A stretch of 10,575 nt of DNA from Flavobacteriaceae bacterium (GCA_027068695.1 JAMOMG010000151.1:1-10575); one strand, 5' to 3'; shown: positions 1-8,190, counted from the stretch's first letter. Notes: generated by a model not told the origin, from the letters alone. A program made the numbers and translations.

Positions 1-947
1 ATTGGATCCCATTTAGCAGAGTATTCTTGTAATGAAAAATAATCAGCAGTTCTTTTAATTTTTCTTTTACTAGTCATATCAATTGATGAAAATTCATACA
101 CCACAGGATTTCTAACTAATTTAAAATTTTTAAAGGCAAAAGTTTTATTGAAATTTATTTTTTGTTGATAGTTTGCCTCTGAAGGGTCTCCATCAAACAT
201 ACTCTCACAAATATCAACTCCTTCTGCAGCCAACGCAATATCAAAACTATCGGTTGCTGAACACATTGCAAACATAAAACCACCACCCACAACAAAATCT
301 CTTATTTTAAGGGCTACGGCTAATTTTTCTTGTGATACTTTAGAATAACCCAGTTTAAATGCTAATTCTTCAGCTTCTTTTTTTTGTTCAATATACCAAG
401 GGGCTCTTCTGTATGCACCATAAAAACGGCCATATTGACCTGTAAAGTCTTCGTGATGCAAATGTAACCACTCATATAACAATAGCTTCTCATCTAAAAC
501 ATCTTCATCATAAATTACATCAAAAGGAATTTCAGCATAAGTTAAAACTAATGTAACGGCATCATCCCAAGGTAATTTACTTTTAGGTGAATACACAGCA
601 ATTTTTGGTGCTTTTTCTAAAGTAATGGCATCCATATTTTGTGAAGGGCTACTTATTTCTTCTAAAATTTGTATTGCTTGGGTATCTGAAATTACTTGAA
701 AACTGACTCCTCTAATTTTACATTCACTTCTGGTAGCTTCATTATCTTCTAGTAAAAAAGAGCCTCCTTCATAGTTTAACAACCACTTAACCTTATTTCC
801 TTGTTGTAAAGACCAATAGGTAATTCCATAAGCTTTTAAATGATTGGTTTGTGTAACAGCATCCATTGGTATTAAAATGAATGATGCATATACCGAATGG
901 GTTAAGAAAATTAAACATCCAGTAATTATTTTTATAAATAGTTGCAT
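1..947 (-). CDS. Exported protein of the flavobacterial 'asparagine synthetase B'-labelled family (partial, C-terminus off the left edge)
   Basis: The frame is open from ATG at 947 to the window edge, giving 315 residues with no stop. Residues 1-21 form a signal peptide: a short N-terminus with K6, a hydrophobic core, and a likely cut after Ala21 (SVYA-SF). The mature protein starts with the segment FILIPMDAVTQTNHLKAYG. Residues 114-150 (KIAVYS then LPWDDA) and the LHLHHEDFTG stretch (161-170) look like a Rossmann or flavodoxin-type alpha/beta domain. The segment VGGGFMFAMCSATDS (220-234) resembles a nucleophile elbow, with Cys229 as candidate. From memory, flavobacterial homologues beside dnaB are labelled asparagine synthetase B. 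The part visible here has neither an N-terminal Cys2 amidotransferase nucleophile nor an SGGxDS ATP-pyrophosphatase loop, and a secreted location does not suit an ATP-dependent synthetase. I infer a periplasmic protein of unknown activity, possibly related to class I glutamine amidotransferase or ThuA-like folds. It starts 9 nt after the dnaB stop and is probably co-transcribed with it. No Shine-Dalgarno is visible. Confidence 0.8.
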   Translation of the reverse strand, partial: MQLFIKIITGCLIFLTHSVYASFILIPMDAVTQTNHLKAYGITYWSLQQGNKVKWLLNYEGGSFLLEDNEATRSECKIRGVSFQVISDTQAIQILEEISSPSQNMDAITLEKAPKIAVYSPKSKLPWDDAVTLVLTYAEIPFDVIYDEDVLDEKLLLYEWLHLHHEDFTGQYGRFYGAYRRAPWYIEQKKEAEELAFKLGYSKVSQEKLAVALKIRDFVVGGGFMFAMCSATDSFDIALAAEGVDICESMFDGDPSEANYQQKINFNKTFAFKNFKLVRNPVVYEFSSIDMTSKRKIKRTADYFSLQEYSAKWDP

Positions 948-956
948 TTCAAATTT

Positions 957-2480
957 TTAAAATGGAACTACATCATTATCCAAATTATCATGCGATCCAA
1001 AAGCTTCCTCTGCACTCGGCAAAACGGTATCTGAAGTTGAAACATTCATTTTTGATTGAAATTCACTGCCAAAATCATCATCTAAATTACTAAATTGAGC
1101 TAAATGACCCGTAAATTTCAATTTTACATTTTCCAAGCCTCCATTCCTATGTTTTGCAACTATAAATTCTGCTTGTCCTTCACAAGGTGTTCTTTCTTCA
1201 TCATCCCATTCTGTAAGTCCATAATATTCAGGTCGGTATATAAATGAAACAATATCCGCATCTTGCTCTATAGCTCCTGATTCACGTAAATCTGAAAGTA
1301 GAGGTCGTTTATTTCCTCCACGTGTTTCAACAGCACGTGACAATTGAGAAAGTGCTATAACTGGTATGGCTAATTCTTTTGCTAAAGCCTTTAAATTTCT
1401 TGAAATCATAGAAATTTCTTGTTCACGATTTCCACCTCCCTTTTGAGAAGTTCCAGTTGTCATTAATTGTAAATAATCAATAATAATAACTTTAATTCCG
1501 TGCTGTGATGCTAAACGGCGTGATTTAGCTCTTAAATCAAAAATAGACAAGGAAGGTGTGTCATCAATAAAAATAGGTGCCTTTGTTAAATTTTTAACCT
1601 TCACATTTAACTGTTCCCATTCATGTGGCTCTAAATTTCCTTTTCTCAATTTCCCTGATGAAATACCTGTTTCACTAGAAATCATACGTGTAATTAATTG
1701 TACAGAAGACATTTCTAATGAAAAAATAGCAACTGGGATATCAAAATCTATCGCCATATTTTTAGCCATAGACATTACAAAAGCCGTTTTACCCATACCC
1801 GGACGAGCAGCAATAATTACTAAATCTGAAGGTTGCCAACCGGAGGTTAACTCATCTAAACGGGTAAAACCTGTTGCTACACCACTCATTCCCTCTTTTT
1901 GAGAAATTTCCTGAATTTTATCAAGTGCCTGTTTTACCAACCCTTCTGCAGCTTCAGAACCTTTTTTTAAATTACCTTGAGTTACTTCAAATAATTTTGA
2001 CTCCGCATCATCTAACAAATCAAAAACATCAATTGTTTCATCATAAGCTTCTTCTATTATTTCAGAAGAAATTGTAATTAATTTTCGTTGAATAAATTTT
2101 TGAAGAATAATACGTGCATGAAACTCTATATGTGCAGATGAAGCTACTTTTTGTGTTAATCCTACCAAATAAAAATCACCTCCAACTGCATCTAAATTTT
2201 CTGTTTTTCGCAATTGATTTGCTACCGATAGTAAATCTATAGGTTCAGTGTTATTAAATAATGTATATATAGCATCATAAATTAACTGATGTGCTTCTCT
2301 ATAAAAAACCTCTGAGTGTAAAATATCAATTACATCATCAACTCCTTTTTTATCAATCATCATCGCTCCCAATACAGCTTCCTCTAAATCAACAGCTTGT
2401 GGAGGTATCTTACCTTTCTCAAGACTTATTACTGTACTCTTTTTGATTTTTCTGGATTGAATTGGTTGTAAATTTTTCAC
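957..2480 (-). CDS. dnaB: Replicative DNA helicase DnaB
   Basis: This is the hexameric replicative helicase that unwinds DNA at the fork using ATP. The 507 residues are slightly longer than typical DnaB. Residues 25-135 are the N-terminal helical collar domain (PPQAVDLEEAVLGAMM), followed by a linker helix and the RecA-like domain from about 200. Visible motifs are Walker A ARPGMGKT (225-232), catalytic Glu256 in SLEMS, Walker B IIIDYLQL (332-339), the H3 glutamine in LSQLSR (Gln379), DLRESGAIEQDAD (397-409), and the arginine finger in AKHRNGG (Arg445). No intein or frameshift is present. The start is GTG at 2480: the frame upstream reaches a stop at 2501-2499 with no ATG between, and the N-terminus aligns with my memory of flavobacterial DnaB. 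The last 40 residues are a low-complexity acidic tail ending DNDVVPF, resembling the SSB C-terminal tip. The gene is divergent from the DUF3810 gene and lies 9 nt before an exported-protein gene. Confidence 0.97.
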   Translation of the reverse strand: MKNLQPIQSRKIKKSTVISLEKGKIPPQAVDLEEAVLGAMMIDKKGVDDVIDILHSEVFYREAHQLIYDAIYTLFNNTEPIDLLSVANQLRKTENLDAVGGDFYLVGLTQKVASSAHIEFHARIILQKFIQRKLITISSEIIEEAYDETIDVFDLLDDAESKLFEVTQGNLKKGSEAAEGLVKQALDKIQEISQKEGMSGVATGFTRLDELTSGWQPSDLVIIAARPGMGKTAFVMSMAKNMAIDFDIPVAIFSLEMSSVQLITRMISSETGISSGKLRKGNLEPHEWEQLNVKVKNLTKAPIFIDDTPSLSIFDLRAKSRRLASQHGIKVIIIDYLQLMTTGTSQKGGGNREQEISMISRNLKALAKELAIPVIALSQLSRAVETRGGNKRPLLSDLRESGAIEQDADIVSFIYRPEYYGLTEWDDEERTPCEGQAEFIVAKHRNGGLENVKLKFTGHLAQFSNLDDDFGSEFQSKMNVSTSDTVLPSAEEAFGSHDNLDNDVVPF

Positions 2481-2534
2481 GCTTATATTACTTTGTTTTT
2501 AATTTAAATTAATAATTTATTTAAGAAAACTATT

Positions 2535-2589
2535 AAATTTCAAGATTAAACAAATGTAATTTTTTAAACTTAATTGTGTCTTGAAATTT
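2535..2589. repeat. 11-bp inverted repeat in the divergent intergenic region
   Basis: AAATTTCAAGA (2535-2545) and TCTTGAAATTT (2579-2589) are perfect inverted copies separated by 33 nt. The right arm overlaps the 12-bp palindrome TTGAAATTTCAA (2581-2592). The possible dnaB -7 element lies between the arms. In sequence this AT-rich an 11-bp match could be chance, so an operator role is only a guess. Confidence 0.3.
2551..2558 (-). promoter_or_regulatory. Possible -7 promoter element for dnaB
   Basis: On the minus strand this reads TACATTTG, an exact match to the Bacteroidota -7 consensus TAnnTTTG. It would give a 5' leader of roughly 60 nt before the GTG at 2480. No good TTTG -33 partner was found 17-23 nt upstream, so this rests on the -7 box alone. 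Confidence 0.35.
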
Positions 2590-2674
2590 CAATTTTATTT
2601 TTACACATGTTTTGTTCACAAGTACCAATTTTGTTAATAACTATTTAAACCCCTCTTTCTCATTATTTATTTCC

Positions 2675-2682
2675 TATTTTTG
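2675..2682 (+). promoter_or_regulatory. Possible -7 promoter element for the DUF3810 gene, leaderless-type position
   Basis: TATTTTTG matches TAnnTTTG exactly and ends only 4 nt before the ATG at 2687, so transcription would start at or near the start codon. No TTTG was found at the expected -33 distance; a TTTG at 2630-2633 is too far away. Confidence 0.4.
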
Positions 2683-2686
2683 AATT

Positions 2687-3763
2687 ATGAAACAAAAAAA
2701 GGTATATAAAATACTTACAGTTTTACTTATTATGCAATGGGCTTTTATTCAAATTATAGCTCAATACCCTATTCTAATTGAAAAATATTATTCAAATGGT
2801 TTATACGTTTACATTTCTAAATTTTTAAGAATAATTTTTGGATGGATTCCTGTTTCTGTTGGTGATATTTTATATTTAATACTTGGTTTTTTTATATTAA
2901 ATGGTATTTTCATTCTGTTAAAAACTAGAAAAATTCATCTTAAAAATACATTCTTCAAATTTGGTGCATTTGCTTCAATTATATTTTTCTTTTTTCATTT
3001 TAATTGGGCTCTAAATTATTTTAGACAGCCTCTATTTAAAACATTGAAATTAGAGAAAACTAATTATACTTCAGCTGAATTAATCAATCTTACTAAAGCA
3101 CTTATTTCAAAAACAAACAATGCTCAAATATTAATTACTAAAAATGACACCATTATAGTTCACAATACCTTAAGTAAACAAAAAATAGAAGAAAAATCAC
3201 CATTAGCCTATTCTAAATTACAAGAAAAATACCCACAATTTAAATTTGAGAATCCGTCTATAAAGTATTCTTTATTTAGTTTACCGCTAACCTATATGGG
3301 GTTTGCAGGCTATATTAATCCATTCACAAATGAAGCTCAGATAAATTCTTTAATTCCAAAAAACAATTACCCTGCAACTGTGTGTCATGAGGTTGCTCAC
3401 CAAATAGGTTTTGCCTCGGAGAGTGAAGCTAATTTTATAGGTTATCTGGCCTCAACTCATTCCAATGATTCTTTTTATAATTATTCAGGTTACTTAATGG
3501 CATTGCGATATTGTCTATATGAAATTTACAGAACAGATCCCAAACAATACGAAATCTTAAAAAAAGAAATTAACAAAGGGATAATAAAAGATATAAAACA
3601 AAGTCGAGATTTTTGGATATCTTATCAAAACTGGTCAGAAAAATATTTTAAAGGCTTTTATGACTCTTTTTTAAAAGCTAATAAACAAAAAGCCGGTATA
3701 AAAGAATACAATAAAATGGTCTCTTTTTTAATAAGTTACTACAAAACTAACAACACAATTTAA
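2687..3763 (+). CDS. DUF3810 family integral-membrane zinc metalloprotease-like protein
   Basis: This is a 358-residue protein with three predicted membrane segments at about 8-25, 60-78 and 92-109, followed by a soluble domain. The Lys-rich N-terminus (MKQKK) and the basic loop KTRKIHLK (79-86) fit the positive-inside rule and place the C-terminal domain outside the cytoplasmic membrane. That domain carries the zincin motif HEVAH (234-238), followed by QIGFASESEANF (239-250), in which Glu245 or Glu247 could be the third zinc ligand of a gluzincin. The conserved-looking YMGFAGYINPFTNEAQIN segment lies at 203-220. I recognise this as the Bacteroidota family DUF3810. Its substrate is not established to my knowledge, and proteolysis is inferred from the motif. 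It is transcribed divergently from dnaB. The ATG at 2687 directly follows a TATTTTTG box, and no alternative start lies before the first membrane segment. Confidence 0.88.
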   Translation: MKQKKVYKILTVLLIMQWAFIQIIAQYPILIEKYYSNGLYVYISKFLRIIFGWIPVSVGDILYLILGFFILNGIFILLKTRKIHLKNTFFKFGAFASIIFFFFHFNWALNYFRQPLFKTLKLEKTNYTSAELINLTKALISKTNNAQILITKNDTIIVHNTLSKQKIEEKSPLAYSKLQEKYPQFKFENPSIKYSLFSLPLTYMGFAGYINPFTNEAQINSLIPKNNYPATVCHEVAHQIGFASESEANFIGYLASTHSNDSFYNYSGYLMALRYCLYEIYRTDPKQYEILKKEINKGIIKDIKQSRDFWISYQNWSEKYFKGFYDSFLKANKQKAGIKEYNKMVSFLISYYKTNNTI

Positions 3764-3798
3764 GAGTTAATCTCAACTTATAAGTTTCTTAATTTTTT
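3760..3798 (+). terminator. Weak possible terminator after the DUF3810 gene
   Basis: TTAAGA (3760-3765, overlapping the stop codon) pairs with TCTTAA (3787-3792), and a T-run follows (3793-3798). Inside lies the perfect palindrome AACTTATAAGTT (3775-3786). The stems are AT-rich and several folds compete, so this is weak. Confidence 0.3.
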
Positions 3799-3872
3799 GT
3801 TAAAAAAATATAAAAGTCAAAATACTTTAAACAAAAAATTATATTTACCTACCGTAAACCAAACCAGTTATA

Positions 3873-6845
3873 ATGAAAAAATCAATTATTTTAATGATTT
3901 TCCTGTTTTCTATTGTTCTCAATTCACAGGAATACTTCCCCATTAACACGGGTGTTAAGACCAAAGCAAATACAACTATTGCTTTTACCAACGCCACAAT
4001 TTATGTTACTCCAACACAAATTATAAACAAAGGAACACTGTTGATAAAAGACGGCAAAGTACTTAATGTAGGTAAAACTATTACTATACCTAAAGGAACT
4101 GAAATCATAAATTTAAAGGGGAAATATATTTATCCTTCATTCATTGATATCTACTCTAGTTTTGGAATTTCAAAACCTAAAAGGAAGTCTAATTCTCGTA
4201 ACAGCAAACCTCAATACGATGCTCAAAGAAAAGGATATTACTGGAACGACCACATTAGACCTGATACCAATCCTATCAATCTTTTTAAATTTGACAATAA
4301 AAAAGCTAAAGAACTGTTAAAAGCTGGGTTTGGTATTGTAAATACACATTTACAAGATGGTATTGTAAGAGGAAATGGACTTTTAATTTCTTTAAATTCA
4401 AATCCTTCTAGTAGCAACAGAATTTTAGATAGTAAATCTGCTCAATATTTATCTTTTCATAAAAGTAATCAATCAAATCAAGTATATCCTAATTCTTTAA
4501 TGGGTGCTATGGCTTTACTTCGCCAAGTATATTATGATGCTGAATGGTATGCCAAAGGGCTTTCAAAAAATAATGATTTAGCATTAGAAGCCTTTAATAA
4601 AAATAAAAATTTAGTTCAAATTTTTGATGCCGGTGGGAAACAAAATGATTTAAGAGCCGATAAGATTGGGGATCAATTTGGCATACAATACACAATAGTT
4701 GGTGGTGGTGATGAATATGAGGATATTGAAGAAATAAAAGCTACCAATGCAACTTATATCATTCCTATCAACTTCCGGAAAGCATACGATGTTAGCAATC
4801 CTTTTTTTGCTAGTAAAATAGATGTAAGTGATATGCGTAAATGGAATCAGGAACCCTCAAATTTAAGTGTACTACAAAAAAATGGTGTTCGTTTTTCAAT
4901 TACTACTTATAAATTAAAATCAATTGCCGATTTTAATAAAAATATTCAAAAAGCCATTAAATTTGGTTTAAACAAAACAGCTGCATTAGAAGCATTAACT
5001 ACTGTTCCTGCCTTAATTTTAAGAAAATCTAATGAAATAGGAACATTACAAAAAGGACGCTATGCTAATTTTTTAATTACTTCAGGAGAACTATTTGAAC
5101 CTAAAACTATAACCTATGAAAATTGGGTTCAAGGAAGTAAAAATGTGATAAATGAAATGAATATTAAAGACATCTCAGGTAGTTATAGCCTATCTTTAGA
5201 TAATAAAAAATACATTCTATCTATTACTGGTAAGGGTAGAAAACTAGCAAGTTCTATTAAAAAGGATAGTCTAGAAATTAAATCAAAGATATCCTATGTT
5301 GATAATTGGCTAACTATTACAATGAATGAAACTAAAGATTCTTCCAAATTTACCAGACTCGTAGCTAGAATTAATGATATCTCTGATAATTTAAAAGGAA
5401 CAAGTATTGATGCTGGAGGTAAGAAATCAATTTGGAAAGCCACAAGAAAACCTTCAGAAAAAAAGGAAGTAAAGAAAAAAGATGGAGATACTTCTACGCT
5501 CTCCATAATGCCTATTACTTTCCCAAATACAGCTTTTGGTTTTACAAAAAAAGCCAAACAAGAGACTATTTTAATTAAGAATGCTACCGTTTGGACAAGT
5601 GAAAAGGAAGGAATATTACAAAATACAGATGTGTTACTAAAAGACGGTAAAATTGCTAAAATTGGGAAAAGTTTACGAGCAGGAAATGCAAAAATTATTG
5701 ATGGTACTGGAAAATATTTAACTGCTGGAATTATTGATGAACATACACATATTGCAGCTGTTGCTATTAATGAAGCTGGGCATAACTCTTCTGCAGAAGT
5801 AACCATTGAAGATGTTATAAACCCTGATGATATTAAAATTTACCGAAATTTAGCTGGAGGTGTAACTACTGTTCAAATATTACATGGTTCAGCAAATCCC
5901 ATTGGTGGCCGTTCAGCCATTATTAAATTAAAATGGGGAGAATCAGCTACCAATATGCTTTATAAAAACAGCCCTAAATTCATCAAATTTGCATTGGGTG
6001 AAAATGTTAAACAATCTAATTGGGGAAGTAATAATACTGTTAGGTTTCCTCAAACCAGAATGGGCGTTGAACAAGTTTATATGGATTATTTCCAAAGAGC
6101 CAAAGAATATGACGATTTTAAAAAGACTGGCAAACCTTACAGAAAAGATGCAGAATTAGAAACGTTAGCAGAAATTTTAAATAAAGAACGTTTCATTAGT
6201 TGCCATTCTTACGTACAAAGTGAAATTAATATGTTAATGAAAGTTGCTGAAAAATTCAATTTCAAAATAAATACATTCACCCACATTTTGGAAGGTTATA
6301 AAGTAGCTGATAAAATGAAACAACACGGAGTTGGTGCTTCAACATTCTCTGATTGGTGGGCCTATAAATATGAAGTTAATGATGCAATACCGTACAATGC
6401 TGCCATACTGCACAACGTGGGAATTACTGTAGCTATTAATTCTGATGATGCTGAAATGTCTAGGAGATTAAATCAGGAAGCTGCTAAATCTGTTAAATAC
6501 GGAGGAATAAGTGAAGAGGAAGCATGGAAATTTGTAACTATAAATCCTGCTAAACTTTTACATATTGATGATAACGTTGGAAGTATAAAAGTTGGTAAAG
6601 ACGCTGACTTGGTTTTATGGAGTAAAAATCCATTATCTATTTATGCCAAAGCAGAAAAAACAATTATTGATGGTGTAATCTATTTTGATATTCAAAAAGA
6701 TTTAGAATTGAGAAAATCTGTCCAAAAAGAACGCAATACATTAATTAATATGATGCTTAATGAAAAAATTAATGGAAAGTCTGTTCAATTACCTAAAAAG
6801 AAAGCAACCATTAATTTTCACTGTGACACTGTATTAGAATACTAA
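3873..6845 (+). CDS. Exported double amidohydrolase: degenerate N-terminal half, beta-rich linker, intact C-terminal half (imidazolonepropionase-like)
   Basis: The 990 residues are about twice the usual length for this superfamily. Residues 1-19 are a signal peptide (MKKS, hydrophobic core, cut near NS-QE), so the protein is periplasmic. N-half (about 35-430): an amidohydrolase core in which the usual DxHxH after the first beta-sheet reads DIYSS, with Tyr94 and Ser96 in the His positions, and no His/His/Asp series follows, so it is probably catalytically dead. Linker (about 433-525): predicted beta-rich (SGSYSLSL and later GKKSIWKATR), followed by a Lys-rich stretch. C-half (about 563-940): intact metal site with His624 and His626 (IDEHTHI), Lys702 or Lys705 near GENVK, His778 (SCHSY), His804 (FTHILEG) and Asp858 (INSDDAE), typical of COG1228 enzymes. 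The substrate is unknown; cyclic amide or dipeptide hydrolysis is possible. A weak -7-like TATATTTA lies at 3840-3847. The next gene follows after 11 nt. Confidence 0.9.
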   Translation: MKKSIILMIFLFSIVLNSQEYFPINTGVKTKANTTIAFTNATIYVTPTQIINKGTLLIKDGKVLNVGKTITIPKGTEIINLKGKYIYPSFIDIYSSFGISKPKRKSNSRNSKPQYDAQRKGYYWNDHIRPDTNPINLFKFDNKKAKELLKAGFGIVNTHLQDGIVRGNGLLISLNSNPSSSNRILDSKSAQYLSFHKSNQSNQVYPNSLMGAMALLRQVYYDAEWYAKGLSKNNDLALEAFNKNKNLVQIFDAGGKQNDLRADKIGDQFGIQYTIVGGGDEYEDIEEIKATNATYIIPINFRKAYDVSNPFFASKIDVSDMRKWNQEPSNLSVLQKNGVRFSITTYKLKSIADFNKNIQKAIKFGLNKTAALEALTTVPALILRKSNEIGTLQKGRYANFLITSGELFEPKTITYENWVQGSKNVINEMNIKDISGSYSLSLDNKKYILSITGKGRKLASSIKKDSLEIKSKISYVDNWLTITMNETKDSSKFTRLVARINDISDNLKGTSIDAGGKKSIWKATRKPSEKKEVKKKDGDTSTLSIMPITFPNTAFGFTKKAKQETILIKNATVWTSEKEGILQNTDVLLKDGKIAKIGKSLRAGNAKIIDGTGKYLTAGIIDEHTHIAAVAINEAGHNSSAEVTIEDVINPDDIKIYRNLAGGVTTVQILHGSANPIGGRSAIIKLKWGESATNMLYKNSPKFIKFALGENVKQSNWGSNNTVRFPQTRMGVEQVYMDYFQRAKEYDDFKKTGKPYRKDAELETLAEILNKERFISCHSYVQSEINMLMKVAEKFNFKINTFTHILEGYKVADKMKQHGVGASTFSDWWAYKYEVNDAIPYNAAILHNVGITVAINSDDAEMSRRLNQEAAKSVKYGGISEEEAWKFVTINPAKLLHIDDNVGSIKVGKDADLVLWSKNPLSIYAKAEKTIIDGVIYFDIQKDLELRKSVQKERNTLINMMLNEKINGKSVQLPKKKATINFHCDTVLEY

Positions 6846-6856
6846 AAACTAAAATC

Positions 6857-8155
6857 ATGAAAAAACAATATATATATAGTTTTATTTTCTTATTCATAAT
6901 AGGAGAAATCATAGCGCAACAAACACCAGCCCCAAAACAAACTGAGGATTATAGTATAGAAGGAGCCACAGCACATATAGGAAATGGTGAAGTCATTGAA
7001 AATTCACTTATTATGTTTTCTAATGGAAAACTAAAATTTGTAGGAAGTGCAAATACAAAAATTGCACGTTTAGGAAACATTATTAATGCCAAGGGCAAAC
7101 ATGTTTACCCCGGTTTTATTGTTGCTAATACTTCACTAGGTTTAGGAGAGATTGATGCTGTTAGAGCAACCTTAGATTATGACGAGGTAGGAGCTATGAA
7201 TCCACACATAAGAAGTTTAATAGCGTATAACAGCGAATCTAAAGTAGTTGAAAGTATGCGGCCAAACGGTGTATTGATGGGACAAATAACACCTAGAGGT
7301 GGCACAATTTCTGGAACATCCTCTGTTGTTCAATTTGATGCTTGGAACTGGGAAGATGCTGCCATAAAAATTAATGATGGAATTCATATCAACTGGCCAC
7401 AAAGTTTTACCTATGGTAAATGGTGGCTTGGTGAAGATGCAGGTGCCAAACCTGATAAAAAATATGCAACTAATGTAGAAAAAATTACGACATTCATTTC
7501 AAATTCAAAAAGGTATTTAAAATCTAATAAAAACCCTAAAAATCTTCCTTTTGAAGCAATGGAAGGTTTATTCAACGGTGAAAAAAAACTATATATACAT
7601 GCCAGTGGCGTTCAAGAAATTACAGATGCCATTAATTTTATTAAGAAAGCAGGAATTAATAATATTGTGATCGTTCATGGAAATGACGCCTACAAAATTG
7701 CAGATTTACTGGTTAAAAATAATATTCCTGTTATTTTAGAAAGAGCTCATAGAGTACCAAGTAGCAGTGATACAGATTATGACTTGCCTTATAGATCTGC
7801 GAAACTTTTAGTTGAAAAAGGAGTAACTGTTGCTATTGGCATGGAAGGGAGTATGGAACGAATGAGTGCTAGAAATTTACCATTTTATGCAGGAACCTAT
7901 GCAGCCTATGGATTAAATAAAGAGGAGGCTTTAAAATTAATCACCTCAAATGCAGCTAAAATTTTAGGAATTAACGATATTGTTGGAACACTAGAAGTTG
8001 GCAAAGATGCTACACTATTTATTTCTGAAGGTGATGCCTTAGATATGAGAACAAATATTCTAACGTATGCTTTTATTCAAGGCAGAAAAATAAGCTTAGA
8101 AACGCATCAAACCAAACTATGGAAAAAATATTCTAAAAAATATGGTTTACAATAA
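6857..8155 (+). CDS. Exported amidohydrolase-like protein lacking key metal ligands (probable pseudoenzyme)
   Basis: This is a 432-residue single-core relative of the preceding protein, with its own signal peptide (residues 1-20, cut near IIA-QQ). The composite sheet at the N-terminus (IGNGEVIENSLIMFSNGK) and the C-terminal GTLEVGKDATLFIS segment (377-390) mark the amidohydrolase superfamily. Where active members have DxHxH, this protein has ANTS: aligning PGFI puts Asn91 and Ser93 in the His positions. Two later histidines remain, His248 (IHASG) and His274 (IVHGND), but the catalytic Asp region reads AIGMEG (326-331) instead of NSDD. No frameshift or internal stop is present and the frame is full length, so the gene looks maintained rather than decayed. 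It follows the double amidohydrolase by 11 nt, is surely co-transcribed with it, and may form a complex with it. A hairpin terminator follows. Confidence 0.88.
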   Translation: MKKQYIYSFIFLFIIGEIIAQQTPAPKQTEDYSIEGATAHIGNGEVIENSLIMFSNGKLKFVGSANTKIARLGNIINAKGKHVYPGFIVANTSLGLGEIDAVRATLDYDEVGAMNPHIRSLIAYNSESKVVESMRPNGVLMGQITPRGGTISGTSSVVQFDAWNWEDAAIKINDGIHINWPQSFTYGKWWLGEDAGAKPDKKYATNVEKITTFISNSKRYLKSNKNPKNLPFEAMEGLFNGEKKLYIHASGVQEITDAINFIKKAGINNIVIVHGNDAYKIADLLVKNNIPVILERAHRVPSSSDTDYDLPYRSAKLLVEKGVTVAIGMEGSMERMSARNLPFYAGTYAAYGLNKEEALKLITSNAAKILGINDIVGTLEVGKDATLFISEGDALDMRTNILTYAFIQGRKISLETHQTKLWKKYSKKYGLQ

Positions 8156-8158
8156 AAT

Positions 8159-8190
8159 AAAAAGCTCCGAATTTATTCAGAGCTTTTTAT
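8159..8190 (+). terminator. Rho-independent terminator after the amidohydrolase pair
   Basis: AAAAAGCTC (8159-8167) pairs with GAGCTTTTT (8180-8188). Beyond a C-A mismatch, GAA and TTC continue the stem around a TTTA loop. The stem ends in a T-run and starts 3 nt after the stop codon. The A-run on the left arm makes it bidirectional in form, but it serves the upstream operon here. Confidence 0.85.

Noticed and set aside
1558..2077. Open frames on the plus strand inside dnaB (1558-1902 and 1874-2077)
   Set aside because: They lie antisense to the strongly conserved dnaB frame, and their translations are low-complexity with no recognisable domain.
5294..5806. A 170-residue minus-strand open frame inside the double amidohydrolase gene
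   Set aside because: It is antisense to a clear coding frame spanning the linker and metal-site region. Its hydrophobic, Ser-rich composition is what the reverse complement of Lys- and Asp-rich codons gives.
7217..7402. A 61-residue minus-strand open frame inside the 432-aa amidohydrolase-like gene
   Set aside because: It is a shadow of the coding frame, with no start context or domain.
6857..8155. Considered whether the 432-aa amidohydrolase is a decaying pseudogene because of its lost ligands
   Set aside because: The frame is complete, with an intact signal peptide, normal length and tight operon spacing, which suits a maintained non-catalytic or altered protein.
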